This document shows positions 7,764 through 13,282 of a stretch of 13,282 nt of DNA, piece by piece. Under the pieces are notes generated by a model. That model was not told the DNA's origin and did not search any database. It saw only the letters and a program-made list of their open reading frames with translations. Source of the DNA: Tannerella sp. (lineage in GTDB: Bacteria; Bacteroidota; Bacteroidia; Bacteroidales; Tannerellaceae); NCBI GenBank assembly GCA_031261145.1, contig JAISJX010000200.1, forward strand, positions 1 to 13,282. The letters run 5' to 3'. Made by a program: the position numbers and the translations under genes. Each line of letters starts with the position of its first letter. The first letter of the stretch is position 1.

Positions 7764-9971
7764 ATGAATACAGAAGAGGAACGCAACAATGAAGAAAAAC
7801 AGGCATTAGAAGACAGGCTTATTCAGGCGGAATATGACCATCTGCAAGAAAGCTATCTAAATAGTAATCACCGGGGAAAAACCGATATTATAGAGAGAGC
7901 GTTCAAGTTCGCCAAAGAGGCCCATAAGGATGTGAGGCGTCGTTCCGGCGAACCGTATATCATGCACCCTTTGGCCGTCGCCCGCATCGTGTGCGAAGAT
8001 ATAGGATTAGGCTCGACTTCCATCTGCGCCGCTTTATTGCATGACGTCGTTGAAGATGTTGAGGAAATAACGGTAGTTGAAATAAAACAGAGCTTCGGCG
8101 AGAAAATCGCCGAGATTGTGGACGGTCTGACCAAGATTTCCGGAGGACAATTTGGAGAGAAAGCCTCTGAACAAGCCCTTTACATCCAGAAACTTATTCT
8201 TACGATGAACAGCGATATCCGCGTCATCTTAGTGAAAATGGCCGACCGGTTGCATAACATGCGCACACTCGGCTCCATGCCGACCGATAAACAATACAAA
8301 ATCGCCAGCGAAACGCTCTATTTATACGCCCCTTTGGCCGAACGGTTAGGGCTTTTATCCATCAAAACGGAATTGGAAGACCTTGGCCTTAAATACGAAC
8401 ATCCGGATGAATTTGAGTTTATTAACAACAAATTAGAAGCATCCGAAGAATCCCGCCAGCGTCTGTTCAAAGATTTTGCCAAACCCATCGACGACAAGTT
8501 GCATGAGATGAAGCTCGTTTACAAAATGCGCGCCCGCGTCAAATCCATCTATTCGATATGGAAAAAAATGCAGGACGAACATATTACGTTCGAGGAGATT
8601 TACGATATTTATGCCGTCCGGATTATTTTTGAATCCCAGAAAAAAGGATATGACAAAACCGAATGTTGGACTGTCCTGCAAGCCGTCTCCGAGATTTACG
8701 ACCCTTGCCCGAACCGGCTCCGTGATTACATCAATCATCCGAAACCCAATGGCTATCAGGCGCTTCATACGACTGTTCTGTGGCAGCAGCCACACGGACA
8801 AATGGTCGATATCCAAATCCAAAGCAAAAGAATGTATGAAATCGCCGAAAAAGGATACGCCGCCCGGAAATATAAGGGCGCCTCGGCCGAAGACATCGAA
8901 CTGGATAAATGGCTGCAGACTTTTAATGAGATACTGCAAAATCCGAATCCGGACTTGATTGATTTGATGGGCACCATCAAAATGAATCTTTTCTCGTCCG
9001 TAATCAACGTCTTTACGCCGAAAAGAAAAATAATCAAACTACCGCAAGGCGCTACGGTATTGGATTTTGCATACGAATTGCATACCGACATCGGCAATCA
9101 TTCTATCAGCGCCAATGTCAACCACCATTCGGCGCCACTTAACCTCAAGTTATCCGGCGGCGACCAGGTTGAAATCCTGACCTCAAACACCCAAAATCCT
9201 GTATCAGAATGGTTAACATTTGTGACGACCGTAAAAGCGCGTACTAAAATTGAGGAATACTTAAAGCGTACGCGAAAAGAAACTGCTAAAAAGGGCGAAG
9301 AGAAGCTGTTGAAAGCATTCCGGAAAGCGAAAATTGAACCGATCACTTCCCTTATCGACAAAGTAGCGCTGTATTCCCATTTCACCAAACGGGAAGATTT
9401 CTATTACGCCATTGAAAAAGAGGGTCGGACGCTTTCCAATAAGGATATCAAAGAAGCGTTGCGTTCCAAAGTAACTCCCCCTAAGCCCGGAGGCGGAGAA
9501 CCCGATACACCCGAACCGCCGATAATCAACCGGAAAAAGCCCTATATACTGAGCAAGGGTAACCATACCATTGCCGAATGTTGCAAGCCGATTCCCGGAG
9601 ACGACGCCTTCGGGCATATCCAGGACGACGGAACCGTGGTTGTGCATAAACGCTCCTGCGAGAGAGCGATGTTGCTCAACTGCGTCCACGGAAACCGAAT
9701 CCTTACGACTGTCTGGAGCGACTCTGATTCCGTTTTTGAAGCGACCCTCGAAATTGAAGGCATCGACGCGGTCGGCGTGCTGAATGCCATCACCAAAACG
9801 ATCTCCGAAGACTTCAATATCAACATCAAACGATTGTTGATCGAAACCTTCGGCGGAATCTTCAAAGGAAACATTAAGATTCTGGTTCACAATGTGGAAG
9901 ATGTCAGCAAGATACGCGCCACATTGTCTAAACTGGAAAATGTCAAATACGTAGTCCGTATCGAAGACTGA
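7764..9971 (+). CDS. RelA/SpoT homologue 2, tandem paralogue with altered synthetase motifs
   Basis: A 735-residue RSH protein, colinear with the upstream gene and clearly its duplicate. Hydrolase motifs are intact: RRSGEPYIMHP (59-69), HDVVED (93-98), MADRLHNMRT (159-168). In the synthetase domain, RVKSIYSIWKKM (258-269), YDIYAVR (D281) and NGYQALH (329-335) remain. However, EVQIR has become DIQIQ (D349, Q353), and AAHW is replaced by AARK with one residue lost (366-369). The glutamate is the catalytic acid in studied Rel enzymes, so synthesis may be weakened or lost while hydrolysis persists. TGS lies at about 413-475. The region before the zinc finger is replaced by a Pro/Gly-rich linker (571-587). 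The finger residues C606-C607, H628 and C632 and the ACT domain (about 657-735) are kept. It may act as a dedicated hydrolase or as a partner modulating Rel 1; this is inference. Confidence 0.93.
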   Translation: MNTEEERNNEEKQALEDRLIQAEYDHLQESYLNSNHRGKTDIIERAFKFAKEAHKDVRRRSGEPYIMHPLAVARIVCEDIGLGSTSICAALLHDVVEDVEEITVVEIKQSFGEKIAEIVDGLTKISGGQFGEKASEQALYIQKLILTMNSDIRVILVKMADRLHNMRTLGSMPTDKQYKIASETLYLYAPLAERLGLLSIKTELEDLGLKYEHPDEFEFINNKLEASEESRQRLFKDFAKPIDDKLHEMKLVYKMRARVKSIYSIWKKMQDEHITFEEIYDIYAVRIIFESQKKGYDKTECWTVLQAVSEIYDPCPNRLRDYINHPKPNGYQALHTTVLWQQPHGQMVDIQIQSKRMYEIAEKGYAARKYKGASAEDIELDKWLQTFNEILQNPNPDLIDLMGTIKMNLFSSVINVFTPKRKIIKLPQGATVLDFAYELHTDIGNHSISANVNHHSAPLNLKLSGGDQVEILTSNTQNPVSEWLTFVTTVKARTKIEEYLKRTRKETAKKGEEKLLKAFRKAKIEPITSLIDKVALYSHFTKREDFYYAIEKEGRTLSNKDIKEALRSKVTPPKPGGGEPDTPEPPIINRKKPYILSKGNHTIAECCKPIPGDDAFGHIQDDGTVVVHKRSCERAMLLNCVHGNRILTTVWSDSDSVFEATLEIEGIDAVGVLNAITKTISEDFNINIKRLLIETFGGIFKGNIKILVHNVEDVSKIRATLSKLENVKYVVRIED

Positions 9972-9989
9972 AATGTTTTTGAAATGAAG

Positions 9990-10021
9990 TTTGCATCTTT
10001 GCCGCAAATATATTACTTTTG
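9990..10021 (+). promoter_or_regulatory. Bacteroidetes-type promoter for efp and following genes
   Basis: TTTG at 9990-9993 (-33 box) and TACTTTTG at 10014-10021 (-7 box, consensus TAnnTTTG) are separated by 20 nt, matching the Bacteroidetes primary promoter. It lies in the 91-nt gap after the second Rel gene and gives efp an AT-rich leader of about 35 nt. No terminator is visible between the Rel gene and this promoter, so some read-through from the upstream operon is possible. Confidence 0.75.
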
Positions 10022-10062
10022 CGCCTATTAATAAATAACATATAAATAACAGGATATTTTTT

Positions 10063-10629
10063 ATGGCTACAACAGCAGATTTTAGAAACGGAATGTGTCT
10101 TAACATTGACGGAGTTTACTTTTTTATCGTTGAATTTCTTCACGTGAAACCGGGAAAAGGTCCCGCTTTCGTACGTACCAAACTGAAAAACGTTACGACC
10201 GGACGGGTCATTGACAAAACATGGAACTCCGGCGTGAAGGTAGAAGAAGTGCGTATCGAACGCCGCCCGTACCAGTTTTTATATAAAGACGACATGGGTT
10301 ACAATTTCATGCACCCCGAAACATTCGACCAGATTTCATTGCAGGGCGAAAGCATCGACGGCGTTCAGTTCCTGAAAGACGGCGATACGGTAGAAGCAAT
10401 GGTTCACGCTGAAAGTGAAACGATTCTGACGTGCGAACTCCCCGCCCACGTGATTCTGGAAGTGACCTACACCGAGCCGGGCATCAAAGGTGATACAGCT
10501 ACTAACACCCTGAAAGCGGCCACTGTAGAAACGGGCGCCGAAGTGCGTGTACCGCTCTTCATCAATGTCGGCGACAGAGTCGAAATCGACACCCGCGACG
10601 GCTCCTACATCGGACGCTCGAATAAGTAA
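10063..10629 (+). CDS. efp: Translation elongation factor P
   Basis: A 188-residue EF-P of normal length. The N-terminal KOW-like domain carries the tip loop HVKPGKG (residues 27-33). K32 is at the position of the lysine that E. coli modifies with beta-lysine (K34 there). The central and C-terminal OB domains include [14 protein letters not shown] (65-78) and the family signature [14 protein letters not shown] (135-148). EF-P binds between the ribosomal P and E sites and relieves stalling at consecutive prolines. The loop residue is lysine, so an EarP-type arginine rhamnosylation is not expected. No EpmA/EpmB-like modification gene is in the window. It is the first gene after the promoter at 9990-10021, and its stop is 2 nt before radC. 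The ATG at 10063 follows TATTTTTT with no Shine-Dalgarno. Confidence 0.97.
   Translation: MATTADFRNGMCLNIDGVYFFIVEFLHVKPGKGPAFVRTKLKNVTTGRVIDKTWNSGVKVEEVRIERRPYQFLYKDDMGYNFMHPETFDQISLQGESIDGVQFLKDGDTVEAMVHAESETILTCELPAHVILEVTYTEPGIKGDTATNTLKAATVETGAEVRVPLFINVGDRVEIDTRDGSYIGRSNK
10136..10151. other. parS-like palindrome inside efp
   Basis: Around the palindromic core CACGTG (10141-10146), 13 of 16 bases match the classical parS consensus TGTTTCACGTGAAACA bound by Spo0J/ParB. The mismatches are the second and third bases and the last. The bases also encode LHVKP in the EF-P tip loop, a highly conserved peptide, so the match may be a by-product of coding. A ParB gene lies about 7 kb upstream. 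Confidence 0.25.
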
Positions 10630-10631
10630 TC

Positions 10632-11333
10632 ATGGACACAACCGGGAGACTTCGCATTAAAGAATGGGCGGAAGAAGACCGTCCGCGCGAAAAAATGCTG
10701 CTCAAAGGAGTCTCTTTGTTGAGTGATGCGGAACTTTTAGCCATTCTGATAGGTTCGGGAAATAACGATGAAACGGCTGTGCAACTGTCGCAACGTATCC
10801 TCCGTTCGGTCTCGAACAGTCTGAATGCGTTAGGCAAACTGACTGTCAAAGAACTGGTTTCGTTCAAAGGGATTGGGGAGGCCAAAGCCGTCACCATTGC
10901 CGCCGCGATGGAACTGGGACGGCGCAAAGGCGCCTCCGAACCATTACAGCGGCACGTAATTCTCAGCAGCAAAAACGCTTACCAACTGTTTCATCCGTTG
11001 GTATGCGACCTTCCGCACGAAGAAATGTGGGTCGCCATGACCAACCATGCGGCGAAGGTGCTTGAGAAAGTCAAAATCAGTCAGGGCGGAATGGGCGAAA
11101 CATCCGCCGATATCCGCCTCATCCTGAAGGTGGCGATCAATGCCCTCTGTACGGGCATTGTGCTCTGTCACAACCACCCGTCGGGAAATGAACAGCCCAG
11201 TCTGCAGGACGATAGACTGACGTACCAGTTAGAAAAAGCGGCCGGACTGATGAATATCCGCCTGCTCGACCATATCATCATCTGTGATAATACGTTTTAC
11301 AGCTATGCGGACGAAGGCAGGCTTCATTTATAA
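10632..11333 (+). CDS. radC: RadC family JAB/MPN metalloprotein
   Basis: A 233-residue RadC (UPF0758) protein. The N-terminal part (about 1-100) contains a helix-hairpin-helix-like segment, LVSFKGIGEAKAVTIAAAMELGRR (75-98). The C-terminal JAB/MPN (JAMM) domain has E131 upstream, then HNHPSG (180-185) and D193, the H-x-H ... S-x(7)-D zinc ligand set. The family was once linked to DNA repair, but that role has been questioned and the true function is unsettled. The JAMM motif is complete, so metal-dependent hydrolysis is possible. The start is 2 nt after the efp stop, so the two are cotranscribed and perhaps translationally coupled. Length is typical. Confidence 0.93.
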   Translation: MDTTGRLRIKEWAEEDRPREKMLLKGVSLLSDAELLAILIGSGNNDETAVQLSQRILRSVSNSLNALGKLTVKELVSFKGIGEAKAVTIAAAMELGRRKGASEPLQRHVILSSKNAYQLFHPLVCDLPHEEMWVAMTNHAAKVLEKVKISQGGMGETSADIRLILKVAINALCTGIVLCHNHPSGNEQPSLQDDRLTYQLEKAAGLMNIRLLDHIIICDNTFYSYADEGRLHL

Positions 11334-11367
11334 ATCAGTATAATACAACACTATATAAAATCCATCA

Positions 11368-11691
11368 ATGATAGAATCCAACGAATTTCTACAGACCGAA
11401 GAAGCAATTGTCGCTATGCTCAAAACCGTTTACGACCCGGAAATCCCCGTCAATGTCTATGACCTTGGGCTGATTTACGGGGTGAACGTGGACGAAGATA
11501 AAAATGTGAAAATCGAGATGACGCTCACTGCGCCCAACTGTCCGGCCACCGACTTTATCGTCGAAGACATACGCATGAAAGTCGAAAGCATCGAAGGTTT
11601 GCAAAACGTAGAGATCAACCTGGTCTTCTCGCCGGAATGGAGCCAGGAGATGATGAGTGAAGAAGCGAAATTGGAATTAGGTCTGTTATAA
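11368..11691 (+). CDS. DUF59/MIP18 family protein (SufT/PaaD-like Fe-S assembly factor)
   Basis: A 107-residue single-domain protein of the DUF59 (MIP18) family. The family signature DPEIPVNVYDLGLIY is at 23-37, and the conserved cysteine C58 sits in TAPNCP (54-59). FSPEWSQEMMSEEAK (87-101) closes the domain. Relatives include SufT, PaaD and the N-terminal domain of some ApbC/Mrp proteins. They take part in Fe-S cluster maturation, with the cysteine implicated in cluster handling. No suf genes are in the window, so the exact client is unknown. It lies 34 nt after radC and 19 nt before lpxH. An AT-rich leader precedes the ATG at 11368. Confidence 0.9.
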   Translation: MIESNEFLQTEEAIVAMLKTVYDPEIPVNVYDLGLIYGVNVDEDKNVKIEMTLTAPNCPATDFIVEDIRMKVESIEGLQNVEINLVFSPEWSQEMMSEEAKLELGLL

Positions 11692-11710
11692 TACATTAAA
11701 TACAAGTCTG

Positions 11711-12475
11711 ATGAACGCTCTTCCAACGAAAAATATCTATTTTGCATCTGATGCGCATCTCGGTAACCGCTACCTGGACGACCCGGTGGCGGCGGAAAAG
11801 AAGCTCGTCCGTTGGATGGACAGCATCAAAGGGGATGCACAGGCGATTTATTTTCTGGGAGATATGTTCGATTACTGGTACGAATACAAACATGTCGTAC
11901 CCAGAGGCCATGTCCGTTTCCTCGGCAAATTGGCCGAACTGTGCGACCAGGGCGTTGAAATCCATTTGTTTATTGGGAATCATGACGTCTGGATGTTCGA
12001 TTATCTGCCCCGGGAAACCGGAGTGGTGATTCATCAGGGGCCGCTGATAATCGACCTCCTGGGGAAACGGTTCTTTCTGGCGCATGGCGACGAGGTCGGC
12101 AAACAGAAGCCGGGTTTCCGGTTTTTGCAAGCCATGTTCCGCAACAAAGTGTGCCAGTTTTTCTATTCGGGGATTCATCCGCGATGGACTTTCGGCTTTG
12201 CCAGGCGTTGGTCGCTCAGCAGCCGGAAAAAAGGAATGGAGAAAAGGAAACAGGCGACCCACGACCGCATTTCCGCCCTTCTTCTTTCGTTTTCAACAGA
12301 GTACAGTCTGACGCACCCCGATATTCACTTTTTCATATTCGGCCATTGCCATATCTTGTTCGACCGGAAACTGACCGGCGCCTCCCGCATGTTAATCGCA
12401 GGCGACTGGATGTACCTCTTTTCTTACCTCAAATGGGACGGAAACGAATTGACCGTACATCAGTTTAAAGACTGA
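11711..12475 (+). CDS. lpxH: UDP-2,3-diacylglucosamine diphosphatase (LpxH-type)
   Basis: A 254-residue calcineurin-like phosphoesterase with the ordered metal-binding motifs of the LpxH family: DAHLG (14-18, D14 and H16), GDMFD (50-54, D51), GNHD (89-92, N90 and H91), AHGDE (124-128, H125) and GHCH (211-214). LpxH removes UMP from UDP-2,3-diacylglucosamine to give lipid X in lipid A synthesis, at the inner face of the cytoplasmic membrane. A Lys/Arg-rich stretch at 165-184 fits the helical lid that in LpxH covers the acyl chains and contacts the membrane. This implies an LPS-containing Gram-negative host. The less specific alternative is another calcineurin-like phosphatase, but the motif spacing and D-x-H start favour LpxH. 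Confidence 0.9.
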   Translation: MNALPTKNIYFASDAHLGNRYLDDPVAAEKKLVRWMDSIKGDAQAIYFLGDMFDYWYEYKHVVPRGHVRFLGKLAELCDQGVEIHLFIGNHDVWMFDYLPRETGVVIHQGPLIIDLLGKRFFLAHGDEVGKQKPGFRFLQAMFRNKVCQFFYSGIHPRWTFGFARRWSLSSRKKGMEKRKQATHDRISALLLSFSTEYSLTHPDIHFFIFGHCHILFDRKLTGASRMLIAGDWMYLFSYLKWDGNELTVHQFKD

Positions 12476-12486
12476 TAATCAAAGAA

Positions 12487-12493
12487 GGGGAGG
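12487..12493 (+). promoter_or_regulatory. Shine-Dalgarno-like sequence deciding the VanZ-like start
   Basis: GGGGAGG ends 10 nt before the ATG at 12504. An in-frame TTG at 12495 would be only 1 nt from it, too close for initiation, so the ATG is the better start. A strong purine tract of this kind is unusual beside the other AT-rich leaders in the window. Confidence 0.5.
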
Positions 12494-12503
12494 ATTGAAA
12501 ACC

Positions 12504-13022
12504 ATGTCGTATGGCAAAAGAAAAAAAGTAACCAAAAGAGGAAAAACAAAACCCGGAAACAGGTTTCTACGGGCGCTTTTCACATTGTTGTTGCTGGCTT
12601 GCATCGTCTTTATTTTTGCGAACTCCAGCGAAATCGAATCGGTGTCGAGCAGCAAAAGCCAGTTGGTCACCCAGTGGCTGAACCGCCTGATGAAACAATG
12701 GGGTATCGGATTTGTGTTTACCGAGTTTCTGGTTCGTAAACTGGCACACTTTTCCGAATATACATTGCTGGGTTTCTGGCTGATACTGACACTGCGTATT
12801 TATACCAAACGAATGATGGCGCATATTGCCTGGCCCCTGTTCCTGGGGCTTCTCACCGCAGTATCAGACGAACTCTATCAGATGTTTGTCCCGGGCCGGG
12901 GCAGCCGGATACTGGATGTGGCAATCGATTTTGGCGGCGTGGTGTGCGGTTTACTCTGCGGCTATATCGCCCTGCTTCTTGTCCGGAAAATATTCAGATT
13001 CAAAAAATCCGGGAATCAGTGA
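12504..13022 (+). CDS. VanZ-like family membrane protein
   Basis: A 172-residue integral membrane protein of the VanZ-like family. A very basic N-terminus (nine Lys/Arg in the first 20 residues) precedes the first membrane segment (about 22-39). Further hydrophobic segments lie at about 85-99, 106-120 and 139-161. Family landmarks are visible: FANSSEIESVSSSKS after the first segment (38-52), RKLAHFSEYTLLG (78-90), SDELYQMFVPGRGS (121-134) and D138/D142 in LDVAIDFGG. VanZ itself confers low-level teicoplanin resistance in enterococci. Single VanZ-like genes in Bacteroidetes are common and have no shown resistance role, so no resistance is claimed. The start was set at the ATG at 12504 because of the purine tract at 12487-12493. 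It follows lpxH by 28 nt. Confidence 0.87.
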   Translation: MSYGKRKKVTKRGKTKPGNRFLRALFTLLLLACIVFIFANSSEIESVSSSKSQLVTQWLNRLMKQWGIGFVFTEFLVRKLAHFSEYTLLGFWLILTLRIYTKRMMAHIAWPLFLGLLTAVSDELYQMFVPGRGSRILDVAIDFGGVVCGLLCGYIALLLVRKIFRFKKSGNQ

Positions 13023-13076
13023 TTGCACGCAGATTCCGCAACTGTTGGACGCAGAACGCTTCGAAAATGCAGAACC

Positions 13077-13105
13077 GAGAATGAGAAAAATAATTCTCAA
13101 TTCTC
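13077..13105. repeat. Imperfect inverted repeat (hairpin) leading into the heptamer array
   Basis: GAGAATGAGAA (13077-13087) can pair with TTCTC (13094-13098) and ATTCTC (13100-13105), leaving one bulged A at 13099 and a 6-nt loop: 11 base pairs in all. It lies 54 nt after the VanZ-like stop. There is no T-run after it, so it is not a typical intrinsic terminator. Confidence 0.5.
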
Positions 13106-13123
13106 AATTCTCAATTCTCAATT
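13092..13123. repeat. Heptanucleotide tandem repeat, AATTCTC x 4 plus AATT
   Basis: Four perfect copies of AATTCTC run from 13092 to 13119, followed by a partial AATT. The array ends 6 nt before a -7 promoter element and covers the place where the -33 box would lie. Such arrays can change length by replication slippage. Confidence 0.9.
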
Positions 13124-13129
13124 AATTCG

Positions 13130-13137
13130 TACCTTTG
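13130..13137 (+). promoter_or_regulatory. Bacteroidetes -7 promoter element before the terminal small gene
   Basis: TACCTTTG matches TAnnTTTG exactly and is 29 nt before the ATG at 13167. No TTG/TTTG box is present 19-21 nt upstream; that stretch is the heptamer repeat. The promoter may be weak or depend on the repeat sequence. Confidence 0.55.
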
Positions 13138-13166
13138 CAGTATCAATATTAAAAAGAACAAAGATT

Positions 13167-13282
13167 ATGGAATACAAAGAAATGACATTAAAGGAAAAAC
13201 TCGCCATCGGGATGAGGAGTCTTGACTTGAAAAAAGCAGGAAAATTGGAAGAAGCCAAAAGAGTACAAAAATTAATACCTCT
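13167..13282 (+). CDS. Start of a small basic protein (3' part outside the window)
   Basis: An ATG at 13167 opens a frame with no stop through the last base, showing 38 complete codons. The visible N-terminus is rich in Lys, Leu and Glu (MEYKEMTLKEKLAIGMRSLD, then KKAGKLEEAKRVQKLIP) and looks like two amphipathic helices. There is no signal peptide or membrane segment. It resembles small conserved Bacteroidetes hypothetical proteins I have seen, but I cannot name a family. It has its own -7 element at 13130-13137, so it is a separate transcription unit from the VanZ-like gene. Confidence 0.65.
   Translation, partial: MEYKEMTLKEKLAIGMRSLDLKKAGKLEEAKRVQKLIP

Noticed and set aside
8433..8939. 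168-residue open frame on the - strand
   Set aside because: It is fully antisense to the synthetase region of the second rel gene, with no recognisable motif or promoter.
9994..10001. CATCTTTG as a second -7 element upstream of efp
   Set aside because: It misses the first base of TAnnTTTG and has no -33 box at the right distance. The element at 10014-10021 is better.
9261..10106. 281-residue open frame on the - strand
   Set aside because: It lies antisense to the second rel gene and runs over the efp promoter and the efp start. The + strand frame has clear RSH domains throughout, so this is a coding shadow.
12504..13022. VanZ-like gene as glycopeptide resistance
   Set aside because: No vanHAX, vanS/vanR or other resistance gene is nearby, and the gene sits at the end of a housekeeping cluster. 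The family is broad.
13092..13123. AATTCTC array as a CRISPR
   Set aside because: The 7-nt units are contiguous with no spacers, so it is a simple tandem repeat.

Overview
The window looks like chromosomal DNA from a Bacteroidetes bacterium, most likely order Bacteroidales. Three intergenic regions carry the Bacteroidetes-type -7 promoter element TAnnTTTG (1306, 10014 and 13130), two of them with a TTG/TTTG -33 box exactly 20 nt upstream. Most start codons follow A/T-rich leaders rather than Shine-Dalgarno sequences. The gene order ParA, ParB, DUF5683, LysM lytic transglycosylase, Rel is one I recall from this phylum. Every gene I can support is on the + strand. I saw no tRNA, rRNA, CRISPR array, insertion sequence or prophage.

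Layout. (1) 1-311: the 3' end of an unrecognised gene, followed by a hairpin terminator. (2) 457-1293: a stand-alone MBL-fold metallo-hydrolase. (3) 1283-9971: a promoter followed by a likely operon with gaps of 4 to 29 nt: parA, parB, a DUF5683 envelope protein, a secreted MltD-type lytic transglycosylase with LysM domains, and two full-length RelA/SpoT homologues in tandem. (4) 9990-13022: a second promoter followed by efp, radC, a DUF59 (MIP18/SufT/PaaD-type) protein, lpxH and a VanZ-like membrane protein. (5) 13077-13282: an imperfect hairpin, a heptanucleotide tandem repeat, a -7 promoter element and the start of a small protein cut by the window end.

How the genes fit together. Region 3 places chromosome segregation (ParAB), peptidoglycan remodelling (MltD) and the (p)ppGpp alarmone switch (Rel) in one probable transcript. 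Region 4 combines translation of proline-rich sequences (EF-P), a RadC-family protein, Fe-S assembly (DUF59) and lipid A synthesis (LpxH).

The most notable feature is the tandem Rel pair. The upstream copy keeps all the hydrolase and synthetase motifs I can check. The downstream copy keeps the hydrolase motifs but has substitutions at the synthetase EVQIR and AAHW motifs, and a Pro/Gly-rich linker replaces a helical region. This suggests a duplicated Rel drifting toward a hydrolase-biased or regulatory role. Most of the window is otherwise ordinary core genome, and I found no clearly new multi-gene system.
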